Positions 10,378-21,660 of a stretch of 64,000 nt of DNA are shown here, piece after piece. The stretch covers positions 8,749,501 through 8,813,500 of the forward strand of contig CM076947.1 in the NCBI GenBank assembly GCA_039566865.1, in the 5' to 3' direction. Under the pieces are notes generated by a model. The model saw only the letters and a program-made list of their open reading frames with translations, did not search any database and was not told the origin of the DNA. The DNA is from Aurelia coerulea. Taxonomy: Eukaryota > Cnidaria > Scyphozoa > Semaeostomeae > Ulmaridae. A program made the position numbers and the translations under genes. Positions within the stretch are counted from its first letter, which is position 1, and every line of letters starts with the position of its first letter.

Positions 10378-12326
10378 AATTTCTTTTACGTTGGCAAGAT
10401 AAACAAAATATATATAGCTAATAAGCTAATTAACGCCAACAAATAAGTTAAAACTTAATTTACAATTTTCTACTTTAAAACCTACAAAAACCCTAAATCT
10501 TTAATGAAAACTTTGCACAATCTGCAGAGGCAAGTATTTCCATGCCATAATTTTATTTTTCGCTTGAATTCAAATAATGTGTTGGAATCTTTAATTTCCT
10601 TTGGCAACGAGGACCACAAAAGGTGACCTCTGTACTGAATATTTTCTATTCCGTATGTTGTTGTCTTTATATTCGGCAACTGCAAATGATTCTCACTTCT
10701 CAAACTGTAGTGAATATTTCTCTCAGTAAAAATGTTTTTCATAAATGTTGGATTTAGATTGTTTTTTGTTTTGAATATTTCAAGCATTAGCAATTGCAGA
10801 TTGTGCTGATGAATGGTAACATATTTTTTCTTCAAGTTTTCTAGCTCTGATATACTATCTCTGCATACCAATCGCAGTGCTCTTTCGTGAATGCGATTTA
10901 ATTTTGAATTAGTTGCCCTATCATTAAACATCCATACAAGTGGGCAATAATTGAATTGTGCCCTGATGAAGGAATTCATTAAAATTTCTGATTTGATAGG
11001 ATCAATGTAATTAGACAAGCGAGCCAGTGCGTGAAGCTTTTGGTTGGCCTTTTTATATAAATCTTCAACATGTTTTTTGAAACTTAATTTCTTATCAAAA
11101 GTCACACCTAGCAGCTTTCCATAATCACTTTCCTTAATTCTTGAATTTCCAATTGTGACCGTTGTTTCGGTGCTTTTATCACCAAATATCATCAGGTGGC
11201 ACTTATCATTATTTAGCTTCAAAAAGTTGTCAGAAAACCAGTTTACTATCACAGAGCTGTCTGCTTCTAATTGTCTAACAATAGTATCAAGATCCGCATG
11301 GCATGCAAAGATTGTGGTATCATCAGCATAGTTACATATCTTTGTGTGATATGCAAAAAAGAAGATATCATTTATGAAGATGTTAAATAGCAAAGGCCCC
11401 AGGACCGACCCTTGCGGTACTCCAACTTTAATTTCTTTCCAGTCACTAAAATAGCTGTTGATCTTTACTCTCTGTTGTCTTTTTGATAAATAGCTTCTTA
11501 TGAGTTGAAGGGCGTCCAGATCAAGTCCATAGGCACTCAGTTTTGCTATTAAAAGCTCGTGGTTTACACAATCAAAAGCCTTTGAAAGGTCCATGAGCAC
11601 TGCCCCTGCAAGTCCCTTGTTATCAATGCTGTTCTTACAATATTGCAAAAAGTTTAACAAAACATGCTGCATGTTGTACCCTTGTCTAAACCCTCCTAAT
11701 AGTGGTGAAAAAAAGCGTGCAGTAAATTCAGACAATTGTCTATGCATTAGTCGCTCAAATATTTTCGTGATTGTAGGAAGGAGACTAATTGGTCTATAAT
11801 TCTTTTTGCTCATATTATCATCTTTTTTGAAGAGCGAAGAAACATCAGCATTTTTTAGATCATCTGGGAAGCGGCTTTCCTCAACAAGTTTATTGAAAAG
11901 CTCTGCAAGTGGAAAACAAAACAGATCTGCGTTAGACTTTAATATTCTTGCAGGGATTGCTTCCTATGGGGAAGCCTTCTTGGGATCTAAATTTTGCAAC
12001 TGTTCTTGCATTTCTTCGACTGTGATCTTCCTGAAGGAGAAATTTATGGTGCTTTTGACAGACGACTCTATTTTAAGGATACTGGGGTGTGACTGAAAAC
12101 ATTTTATCATTGTTAAGCAGGGATCTTCTTCGTGAACATTCAAAGGCTCTTGGTCGTCTTCATTAGCTATACACAAAGTTTCCGTTATATTTACAAAATA
12201 GTCATTTAAAATTTCAGCAACTCTACCATCATCTGATTCAACAACACCATTTTCTAGAAGGGTGATACAAGAGCTACTTTGAATCTTATTTGAAAACAAG
12301 GGTTTTACAGCTTTCTTTGCTAATGG
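10374..12326 (-). pseudogene. CR1/L2-like LINE ORF2 reverse transcriptase, 5'-truncated
   Basis: Minus-strand retrotransposon ORF2. It starts inside the linker before the RT (AVKPLFSNKIQSSSCITLLE near 12320) and passes one TAG stop near 11968. It then has RT blocks NYRPISLLPTITKIFERLMH, GFRQGYNMQ, LMDLSKAFDCVNH, GVPQGSVLGPLLFNIFINDI and the catalytic NYADDTTIF. A typical LINE C-terminus follows (SLPKEIKDSNTLFEFKRKIK) up to the stop at about 10482. The 3' UTR runs to the (ATT)n repeat. The endonuclease domain is absent, so the copy is 5'-truncated, as expected for target-primed reverse transcription. Apart from one stop the RT frame is open, so the copy is fairly young. Confidence 0.88.
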
Positions 12327-12381
12327 AGTCATTTAGCAGTAGCCTCTCAATGGCTAGACCTCTTTTGACTCACTCAGAAGG
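12327..12381. repeat. Short block duplicated at the far side of the Harbinger element
   Basis: About 55-65 bp (TAATGGAGTCATTTAGCAGT through ACTCACTCAGAAGG), repeated at 21838-21902 with few differences. The second copy begins exactly at the Harbinger target duplication, so the duplication is older than that insertion. Origin unknown. Confidence 0.7.
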
Positions 12382-13132
12382 AACCAAGGTCTTTCTGCTA
12401 AATGCGCTGAACATAGATGATAAAAATTTTGCTGTGCCTCGCTGTTTTACAGGTGAAGTTTCGAAAAAGTGCTGAAGGCAATGGTGCAAAAAGCAGCAGC
12501 AATTTTCTGGAAAAGTAGAAAGCAGTTGATTAGCATGAACACATATTTCAATAGGCAATGTCAAATTATAGATAACACATTGCTAAAGGCTGGTTTTCAT
12601 ATGTCGCAATTTCATCGCATTTCATCGTAATTCGTCGGAATTCAGGGTCTACGATCAATTACGATCATTTCCGATATATGAAAACCGGGAATCGTAATTC
12701 ATCCTAATTCATCGCAATTCAGGTTTTCATTCATCGCATTTCATCCTATTTACCCTTGGGAACAAAAAGCGTGCGCATTTGAAGTCAATTTTTGACACGC
12801 AAAATTAAAGCAGAATCGGAGCAAACAGAACACAGAATGGTCGCCGTAGTGAATCAAAGGCTGCTGTTGCAGCATGGTTTACTGCTGATAGTAGCACTGC
12901 TTAGGAAGAGAAAGAAGCTACTCTAGCAGAAGAAATATAAGAAGAAGAGATTCTGGGTACGAAAGATTTTCAGGAACGTGCTAATTTAGGCCATTTTCAT
13001 GCACTCATTAAAGAACTGAGGATACATGACAGGGAATACTTTTTCAGGTAAAAATCATTCAAGATTATGTGTATAGATATTAATTTAAAAATGCTTCTGT
13101 TTGCACCGAAAAATGGCAACCGTCCTGGCTCC

Positions 13133-16100
13133 GAGTGCCGTAAAATCTCGAAATCGGTCAAATACAAAAATCGTCTCAGCCGTAAAATAGCAAAATCCTA
13201 AAAATTGTAATAAAACACTAAATCTTTACTTTCGGTAGCTAAAACTATACGCTGTATCCTCCTACATCAATTACACTCAAATTCGCTTGATATTATCCAC
13301 TTTCCATGGCAAAATAGACGATTTTATCGTTTCCGCTCTTAGAATTGCTTAGGCCCATATGCAGCTTTGTATTTTTGGATGAAAACGAGGCCTTGACGCG
13401 CGGACAACTTATGTTGAATAAGAAAAACATCAGGGTGACGCGCGGTTCGAGTTTCTCTTCCCGTAAAATAGCAAAATTATATAAAGACGATCAGTGCAGA
13501 TAAACTTCGAAGGAATAGTGAGTCACAAAACAATTATAAAATATTCCACAACAGTCTCATAGTTTTTCTATTTTCAAACTACTCTTAATTGCTTTCTAAA
13601 TAGTTGAAAACTACAGTTTTCTGTCCGACGTAAAATAGCAAAATCTTATATGACTGTCTTAAAACGCGAAATTTCAACGATTTACAAATTGAAAATCAGT
13701 TCAAAAACACTCTAATACAGTTGCAGTGATCGTTTATTACGAAAATAATCTAAATTCCTTCTTTGCGTCGTTGAAAACTCTTGTTCTCTTTAGGTTTTCC
13801 TCCAGCCGTAAAATAGCAAAATTTTATATGACCGTCTTATAGCGCGAAATTTCAACGATTTGCAAATTGAAAATCAGTTGAAAAACACTCTAATACAGTT
13901 GCAGTGATCGTTTTATTACAAAAATGATAGAAATTCCTTATTTGCGTCGTTGAAAACGTGTGTTCTCTTTAGGTTTTCCTCCAGCCGTAAAATAGCAAAA
14001 TCCTATATGACCGTCTTATAGCGCCGTCTTATAGCTCGGCGCTCGGCGCACCGTCTTATAGCGCGAAATTTCAACGATTTGCAAATTGAAAATCAGTTCA
14101 AAAACACTCTAATACAGTTGCAGTGCTCGTTTTATTATGAAAATGATCTAAATTACCTCTTTACGTTCTTGAATTTCGCGTTCTCTTTAGGTTTTCCTCC
14201 AGCCGTAAAATAGCAAAATCCTATATGACTGTCTTATAGCGCGAAATTTCAACGATTTGCAAATTGAAAATCAGTTCAAAAACACTCTAATACAGTTGCA
14301 GTGCTCGTTTCATTATGAAAATGATCTAAATTACCTCTTTACGTTCTTGAATTTCGCGTTCTCTTTAGGTTTTCCTCCAGCCGTAAAATAGCAAAATCCT
14401 ATATGACCGTCTTATAGCGCGAAATTTCAACGATTTGCAAATTGAAAATCAGTTCAAAAACACTCTAATACAGTTGCAGTGCTCGTTTTATTATGAAAAT
14501 GATCTAAATTACCTCTTTACGTTCTTGAATTTCGCGTTCTCTTTAGGTTTTCCTCCAGCCGTAAAATAGCAAAATTTTATATGACTGACTTATAGCGCGA
14601 AATTTCAACGATTTGCAAATTGAAAATCAGTTCAAAAACACTCTAATACAGTTGCAGTGCTCGTTTTATTACGAAAATGATAGAAATTCCTTCTTTACGT
14701 CATTGAAATTTCGTGTTCTCTTTAGGTTTTCCTCCAGCCGTAAAATAGCAAAATTTTATATGACTGACTTATAGCGTGAAATTTCAACGATTTGCAAATT
14801 GAAAATCAGTTCAAAAACACTCTAATACAGTTGCAGTGCTCGTTTTATTATGAAAATGATCTAAATTACCTCTTTACGTTCTTGAATTTCGCGTTCTCTT
14901 TAGGTTTTCCTCCAGCCGTAAAATAGCAAAATTTTATATGACTGACTTATAGCGCGAAATTTCAACGATTTGCAAATTGAAAATCAGTTCAAAAACACTC
15001 TAATACAGTTGCAGTGCTCGTTTTATTACGAAAATGATAGAAATTCCTTCTTTACGTCATTGAAATTTCGTGTTCTCTTTAGGTTTTCCTCCAGCCGTAA
15101 AATAGCAAAATTTTATATGACTGACTTATAGCGTGAAATTTCAACGATTTGCAAATTGAAAATCAGTTCAAAAACACTCTAATACAGTTGCAGTGCTCGT
15201 TTTATTATGAAAATGATCTAAATTACCTCTTTACGTTCTTGAATTTCGCGTTCTCTTTAGGTTTTCCTCCAGCCGTAAAATAGCAAAATCCTATATGACC
15301 GTCTTATAGCGCGAAGATTTAAAGATTTGCAAATTGGAAATCAGTTCGAAAACACTCTAATACAGTTGCAGTGCTCGTTTTATTATGAAAATGATCTAAA
15401 TTACCTCTTTACGTTCTTGAATTTCGCGTTCTCTTTAGGTTTTCCTCCAGCCGTAAAATAGCAAAATCCTATATGACCGTCTTATAGCGCGAAGATTTAA
15501 AGATTTGCAAATTGGAAATCAGTTCGAAAACACTCTAATACAGTTGCAGTGCTCGTTTTATTATGAAAATGATCTAAATTACTTCTTTACGTTCTTGAAT
15601 TTCGCGTTCTCTTTAGGTTTTCCTCCAGCCGTAAAATAGCAAAATTTTATATGACTGACTTATAGCGCGAAATTTCAACGATTTGCAAATTGAAAATCAG
15701 TTCAAAAACACTCTAATACAGTTGCAGTGCTCGTTTTATTACGAAAATGATAGAAATTCCTTCTTTACGTCATTGAAATTTCGTGTTCTCTTTAGGTTTT
15801 CCTCCAGCCGTAAAATAGCAAAATCCTATATGACCGTCTTATAGCGCGAAATTTCAACGATTTGCAAATAGACCTTTTAGCTATTCTACAAAGGAGCCTG
15901 GATCGAGCGTTATTTTTATACACAATGTTCGATAGAGTGGCTCTAGAGCTTCTATCAATATTGTGCATATTCGAAAATTGTACAAAGGGCACTTTGTAGA
16001 ATTTTCGAATTTGCACAATAGTGATAGAAGCTCTTAACACCACTCTATCGAGCCTCGCGTATAAAATAACGCTCGATCCAGGCTCTTTTGTAGAATAGCT

Positions 16101-17200
16101 AAAAGGTCTATTTGCAAATCGTTGAAATTTCGCGCTATAAGACAGTCATATAAAATTTTGCTATTTTACGGCTGGAGGAAAACCTAAAGAGAACACGAAA
16201 TTCAAGAACGTAAAGAGGTAATTTAGATCATTTTCATAATAAAACGAGCACTGCAACTGTATTAGAGTGTTTTTGAACTGATTTTCAATTTGCAAATCGT
16301 TGAAATTTCGCGCTATAAGACGGTCATATAGGATTTTGCTATTTTACGGCTGGAGGAAAACCTAAAGAGAACGCGAAATTCAAGAACGTAAAGAGGTAAT
16401 TTAGATCATTTTCATAATAAAACGAGCACTGCAACTGTATTAGAGTGTTTTTGAACTGATTTTCAATTTGCAAATCGTTGAAATTTCGCGCTATAAGACA
16501 GTCATATAAAATTTTGCTATTTTACGGCTGGAGGAAAACCTAAAGAGAACGCGAAATTCAAGAACGTAAAGAAGTAATTTAGATCATTTTCATAATAAAA
16601 CGAGCACTGCAACTGTATTAGAGTGTTTTTGAACTGATTTTCAATTTGCAAATGGTTGAAATTTCGCGTTTTAAGACAGTCATATAGGATTTTGCTATTT
16701 TACGTCGGACAGAAAACTGTAGTTTTCAACTATTTAGAAAGCAATTAAGAGTAGTTTGAAAATAGAAAAACTATAAGACTGTTGTGGATTATTTTATAAT
16801 TGTTTTGTGACTCACTATTCCTTCGAAGTTCATCTGCACTGATCGTCTTTATATAATTTTGCTATTTTACGGGAAGAGAAACTCGAACCGCGCGTCACCC
16901 TGATGTTTTTCTTATTCAACATAAGTTGTCCGCGCGTCAAGGCCTCGTTTTCATCCAAGAATACAAAGCTGCATATGGGCCTAAGCAATTCTAAGAGCGG
17001 AAATGATAAAATCGTCTATTTTGCCATGGAAAGTGGATAATATCAACCGAATTTGATTGTAATGGATGTAGGAGGATACAGCGTATAGTTTTAGCTACCG
17101 AAAGTAAAGATTTAGTGTTTTATTACAATTTTTAGGATTTTGCTATTTTACGGCTGAGACGATTTTTGTATTTGACCGATTTCGAGATTTTACGGCACTC
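13133..17200. repeat. 4-kb inverted array of about 178-bp tandem repeats
   Basis: Outer ends match as inverted repeats (GAGTGCCGTAAAATCTCG at 13133; its complement ends at 17200). Inside, CCGTAAAATAGCAAAA recurs about 15 times on the left arm, roughly every 178 bp from 13805 to 15809. Its complement recurs six times on the right arm (about 16170, 16347, 16526, 16703, 16870, 17150). The outer three copies match between arms, so the left arm has expanded from about 3 to 12 monomers. Monomers at 14555-15270 alternate between two variants, giving a 356-bp dimer. The array lies in the Harbinger transposase intron. No target duplication was found, so its own mode of insertion is unclear. Confidence 0.88.
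15870..16118. repeat. Central 249-bp palindrome of the array
   Basis: Begins TAGACCTTTTAGCTATTCTA and ends with the complement; arms of about 110 bp include GGATCGAGCGTTATTTTTAT. Its termini abut matching inverted copies of the monomer (GATTTGCAAA / TTTGCAAATC). It is either the original loop of the fold-back or a small MITE inserted at the dyad. Confidence 0.8.
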
Positions 17201-17286
17201 TGCACCACCACCGGTCAAAAATGGAGTAATCCTGGTTGCTCGCTAGCTGTTGAGTACTTATATATTGATAATATATCTATAGTACC

Positions 17287-17324
17287 AAGATAAAATAAGA
17301 GAACTAGTTCTCTTATTTTATCTT
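17287..17324. repeat. Perfect 38-bp palindrome
   Basis: Arms AAGATAAAATAAGAGAAC and complement around ACTAGT, with partial extension outward. It lies just outside the big array, in the Harbinger intron. Possibly a tiny MITE; function unknown. Confidence 0.8.
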
Positions 17325-18458
17325 GATACCATATCTATATAGTATATCTGTTAATAAGCAGCAACATGTGGCCAAAAATTCTTTTCTTTTTGAGGGGCGA
17401 AACTTTGGAATGGCCTGGACTCAAAATCCTTGAAAACTCCAGAACATAAAGGAACCCTTTTTATTCCTGCCAATGGTTCCAGTACTTTTAACTACTTTTA
17501 CTTTGTTATTCCATTGTATGTATTTGCATTGTAAATTTAGGGTTTATCTTTTAGCCCATGCAAACAGTGTTTAACTTATTCTTATGTCATTTATCCAATT
17601 TTTAGATTCTTGAGGACGAGTCCTGAAAGATTTGAGCATCTGCTGCAACTTGTTGGGCCCTACATGAAAATCAGGCACTGCAGAAGCAGAAAACCAATAT
17701 CCCATGCAGAGAGACTTGCCTTAACCTTAAGATTCCTTGCTACTGGAGATTCGCAGCAATCAACATCATTTAATTTTCGGGTGAGCAGAACAGCTGTGTG
17801 CAATATAATCAAGGAAACTTGCCTGAGCATTTGGGATGCCCTCAGTGGTGTTTATCTCAAACCACCAACATCACAAGAGGATTGGGAGAAAATTGCAACT
17901 GAGTTTTTTGAAGAATGGGATTTCCCAAATTGCCTAGGCGCACTTGATGGAAAGCATATCGCAATTGAATGCCCAGGTTATAGTGGCTCTGAATACTACA
18001 ACTACAAAGGTTTTTTCAGCATTGTTTTAATGGCAATGTGTGATGCAAAATATTGCTTCACTTTTATTAATGTTGGAAACTATGGAAAAGAGAATGATGC
18101 CTAGATTTTCAACAATTCTGACCTTGGTAAAGCATTTAATGCTGGTGAAATGCAAATCCCAAGTCCTAAAATAGTGGATGGGCATGAGCTCCCATATGTG
18201 ATAATCTCAGATGAGATATTTGCCCTCAAGTCCTCGCTCATGAAACCATATCCTGGAAAAGGTCTCACAAGATCACAAGCTACTTTTAACTACTGCCTGA
18301 GCAGAGCGCGCAGAACTATAGAGAACTGCTTTGGAATACTTGCTGCAAGATGGCGAATCTTCCGGAGACCAATCAGAGCATCACCTGCAATAGTTGATAA
18401 TATAACCAAGGCATGCACTTGCTTACATAATTATCTAAAGCTGACGGATAACGCACAG

Positions 18459-19131
18459 AGCACACATAACAGAGCACACATAGGAATCAAAGAATTTAAA
18501 AATATAAATTGGCTCCCTACTAAAGAGAGGTTTAAACAATGTACTGCTACAAACGTTTACAAATTTTTCGATAATTCAGCCCCATCCTATATGTCGGAGA
18601 TGTTCTTACCAGCTGGCCAGAGTCGGATTACTCGAAGGTCTAAAAACAAATTAAATCAACCATTCCGAAAGAGCAACATAGGGCAAAGTGGTCTATCTTA
18701 CCTAGGACCTAAGATCTGGAACAATCTACACTCTGACCTAAAGTCTGCTAAAAACGTTAACAGTTTCAAACATAAGATAAAGGACAATTTCTTTAAAGAC
18801 CTCCAAAATCAAGAAAACAGTCCCTATATATATTATTAAATTTCTAAAAACTGCATAAATAACAAGCCCAACAGGCTGTTACACTTTCTTATGAACGTCT
18901 CTTTTTTTTTCATGAAAACTTTTCTTTTCTATAATACCCCTGGAGGGACCATTATGGAAACAAGGTTGCACTGACCTTTTAATGCTATCCCTGCCATTTT
19001 AAACTAGGGGTACTTTTATACTAGATCTTTAGTTTTTATTACCATTTTATACATGTAAATAGCCTTTCTTTCCTTTATTACATTTTCAATTTTTACTTTG
19101 TATGGCAAAATTTTACATACATACATACATA
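18459..19131 (+). mobile_element. 5'-truncated LINE 3' end inserted in the transposase ORF
   Basis: About 125 residues of a LINE ORF2 C-terminus (FKNINWLPTKERFKQCTATN to YLGPKIWNNLHSDLKSAKNV) with a stop at about 18837. A 3' UTR follows, ending in (CATA)n. Harbinger sequence sits on both sides: LTDNAQ before it, YLPSGFTDSED after it. A short ACAG is repeated at both junctions. The LINE happens to be in frame with the transposase at its left junction. Confidence 0.85.
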
Positions 19132-19501
19132 CAGTATCTACCATCAGGTTTCACCGACTCTGAAGATGCATCAGGACATATTGTTTCAGGAGACTGGAGG
19201 AGAGAAATTCAATGTGAAAGTGGTGCTTTGCGGTCAACAGATGTGGGAAGAGCTTTCAATAGGTCATCCTTTAGTGCTAAGTTGACAAGAGAACAATTTG
19301 AGAAATATTTCAATAGTAATGAAGGATCTTTGCCTTGGCAAAACTCACATGTAGAAAGCTATGGTAAAACAAAACATGAAACAATTAACTATGAAAGCAA
19401 CAATGTTGAAAGGGATTAAATGTGAACCAAAGATAATATGATATTTCAGTCTTTTTGTTCTGCAAGTAAAAAGTTTTTTCAGTTTCTTTGATTTCTCGAT
19501 A

Positions 19502-20584
19502 TCATTCACTGTTCATGTATTGAGTGTATGATGCAGGTGGGGTGCTTTGTGAATTTAGCATATGATTCTGCCACATATGCAAATTTGTATTCTGCAGTTG
19601 GTGAAAATTGGTTTGTTGTGGCATATTAAAATTATAATTACCAAGCTCAATATCAAGAAAAATCTTTTCAATGCCATTTCGCACAAGAGCTTTATTTCTA
19701 TTATCCAGCTTTCGAAGCCGATTTGATAAACTAAATGCATACAAATGGTCCTCATCCATTTGATGAAGCTCAGATAAATGGCCCTTCTCCTCTGGCTTTG
19801 TTAAACTTGAACTTAAACATGCCAAGGCTTGATTGAGCTGCATATCGGTTTTTTCAAGCTCTCTCTTCCTGCTTTCCTTCTTTGCGTGCTTCTTGCTCTT
19901 TTTCTGCTGTTGATCGTCTGTTTTTGCTTTCTTTCTTGAAGGCTGTCTTTCATCTTTTGATTCAATGTTGACTGATGGTGTGCTGCTGGTTGCCCTACTT
20001 CGCTTTGGCTCTAAAAAGTCATTTTCATCAGATGGTAGGTCTGGGCTGTTGACCTCTTGCAATTCTTCAGAATTGCTATACGTAATCATGGCCTCATTGA
20101 CATCATCTTCGTCAGACCATTCGTTCTCCATAATACCACCACCATTGCTACTACTGCTACTATTGGCATCATCATCATTTTCAAGACTTCTGCTGGCTGT
20201 CACCATATGCTGTTGCTTTCTCTGAAAATGTCCAGAGTTTGGCCTGCTGACTATGAAATTCTTTAGCCACATTAGGCGCTCATACTTGGGGTCTACTGGT
20301 GTTGTGTCATCTGCACCAGCTCCAGATGCACCTCTTCTGTTTTTCAAATATTTGCTAAACTGTGTCCTTATCGTTTCATACCTTTTCTTCACAGCTTCAA
20401 CTGGCTCGTTGACCCTTTCAGCTACGGCTTCCCAACAGTTGGCCTTCTTGGCTTTGTCTTTAAAATCTCTTGAAGAGCGATTGTAAATCGTTGGGTAGTC
20501 TTGGATGATATCCATAAAATCTGCGTTAGTCGCCATCTTGAAATTTGACAAGATTTGCAAAATGTGCTCCGCTAGTCGACTCAT
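19502..20584 (-). CDS. MADF-BESS (Myb/SANT-like) protein of the Harbinger element
   Basis: Intact 360-residue ORF. The N-terminal MADF domain (about residues 18-85) reads FMDIIQDYPTIYNRSSRDFK, CWEAVAERVNEPVEAVKKRY and TIRTQFSKYL. The middle is acidic and Ser/Asn-rich, followed by a basic stretch (RKKAKTDDQQQKKSKKHAKK), a likely nuclear localisation signal. A BESS-like C-terminal motif follows (YAFSLSNRLRKLDNRNKALV). In Harbinger elements this second protein binds DNA near the ends and brings the transposase to the nucleus. It is convergent with the transposase, the usual layout. The start is the ATG at 20584; another lies 15 codons in (MATNADF). Open despite the dead transposase, so it may be young or capable of acting for other copies. 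Confidence 0.88.
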   Translation of the reverse strand: MSRLAEHILQILSNFKMATNADFMDIIQDYPTIYNRSSRDFKDKAKKANCWEAVAERVNEPVEAVKKRYETIRTQFSKYLKNRRGASGAGADDTTPVDPKYERLMWLKNFIVSRPNSGHFQRKQQHMVTASRSLENDDDANSSSSSNGGGIMENEWSDEDDVNEAMITYSNSEELQEVNSPDLPSDENDFLEPKRSRATSSTPSVNIESKDERQPSRKKAKTDDQQQKKSKKHAKKESRKRELEKTDMQLNQALACLSSSLTKPEEKGHLSELHQMDEDHLYAFSLSNRLRKLDNRNKALVRNGIEKIFLDIELGNYNFNMPQQTNFHQLQNTNLHMWQNHMLNSQSTPPASYTQYMNSE

Positions 20585-20769
20585 TACAATGCGTCCTAGT
20601 CCTCATTCCTCAAAACGAGACTGATAGTGAAAGAGTTAACAAAGACCGATCCATCATTAGCAATGAGGGTGGTGATGTAATAAATCTACTCTGTTTCCGC
20701 CGAATCGCAATTCATCCCATGTATCGCAATTCTGAATACAAACAAATAACAGTATGAATAATCGAGCTT

Positions 20770-21660
20770 TGAACAGAGTTTTATTTTGTACGACGTTTCG
20801 GGCTTAAACCCATTATCAAGTGAAGTAAGATTAGTGGAATGTAGGATAAAAGAAGAGTAAGTTCGAAAGATAGAAATCGAATTTGAGGGAATTGGTGTGA
20901 CGTAAACGAAAGAATAATAGGATAGATATGCATAGCAACAAGAACAGGAGAGGAAGAGGAAGGGTTAGTTAGAATAATGTCATTGTAAATAATTGAACTG
21001 CTTATTAAGTCCTGCAGGAAAGAGAGTTCCAAGTTTGAAAATTATGCGCTTCTCCAAAGTCTTTCTTTTGTTGCTGTCCGTGGGGGCAAAAAGGAGGCCA
21101 AGAATCATCATGTCATCAGTTGAATGGTTGGGTGAATTAAAGTGTCTTGAGATGTTGCTATAGGGGTCATTTTCGTGTTGCTCGTTCAGATGGATCTTAT
21201 GTTTAACGTTTCGGACATGCTCGCCAAATCTGTTGTTGATTTGGCGAGACGTTTCTCCAATATATAGGATGTGGCATTGGGTACATGAAATGCAATATAT
21301 GACGCTGGTTGATGAACACGTAAAGGTAGCTTTGATTGTGAAGGTCTTGTTTCCGTTGTTGATCGTAGTTGTTGGGTTGACGTGGGTTTGACAGAGGCCA
21401 TGATTGCAAGGAAAAGTGCCAGGAGAGTCTGAGGATCGAAGGTTTGTGTGTACAAGTGAATCTCTTAAGTTCTTATCTCTACGGAATGCCATCAAGGGTG
21501 GGATGTTGAATATTTTCTTGGCTTTGGAATCATTGCTTAGTAATTTGAAATTGTTGTAGATTATCTTCTTGATTCTGTTATTAAGTGGATGATAGGTAAG
21601 GGTAAAAGGTACTCTGTTGTTGGATTGGTTTTTGTCAACTGGTAGCAGGGCGTCGTCCTA
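20770..21660 (-). pseudogene. Penelope-like element 3' fragment with GIY-YIG endonuclease
   Basis: Minus-strand reading starts near 21660 (RVPFTLTYHPLNNRIKKIIY, the RT-to-nuclease linker of Penelope-like elements) and passes MMAFRRDKNLRDSLVHTNLR. It contains the GIY-YIG motif (IYCISCTQCHILYIGETSRQ, then NNRFGEHVRNVKH) and ends near 20983. The tail at about 20780-20830 is the usual LSPKRRT-type end, with GAAACGTC preceded by a GGGTTTAAGCCC stem. Penelope elements use an RT plus a GIY-YIG nuclease. The RT core is missing. It is nested in the Harbinger element. Confidence 0.8.

Larger units (their letters stand above)
12837..19419 (+). pseudogene. PIF/Harbinger transposase (HARBI1-like), two exons, interrupted
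   Basis: DDE nuclease moving the element at 12587-21837. Exon 1 (12837-13047) has a TAG and a one-base shift. It ends LGHFHALIKELRIHDREYFF before donor CAG|GTAAAA. Exon 2 opens at 17606 after TTTTTAG; the frame carries across the splice (R then FLRTSPERFEHLLQL). DDE signatures follow: LGALDGKHIAI (first Asp), MAMCDAKYCFTFINVG (second Asp), an in-frame TAG at 18102, then SRARRTIENCFGILA (Glu). At 18459 a LINE fragment interrupts; the transposase resumes at about 19132 (YLPSGFTDSEDASG) and stops at 19417-19419. The intron, about 4.5 kb, holds the inverted repeat array. Confidence 0.85.

Noticed and set aside
13600..15870. Evenly spaced repeats that could suggest a CRISPR array
   Set aside because: The unit is about 178 bp with near-identical sequence throughout, no short repeat-unique spacer pattern, and the setting is animal.
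15792..16043. Minus-strand ORF at the array centre
   Set aside because: It lies across the palindrome and repeats in both directions; no protein features.
13109..17230. Target duplication for the 4-kb inverted array
   Set aside because: Flanks share only short GCACC and AAAATGG matches at different spacing.
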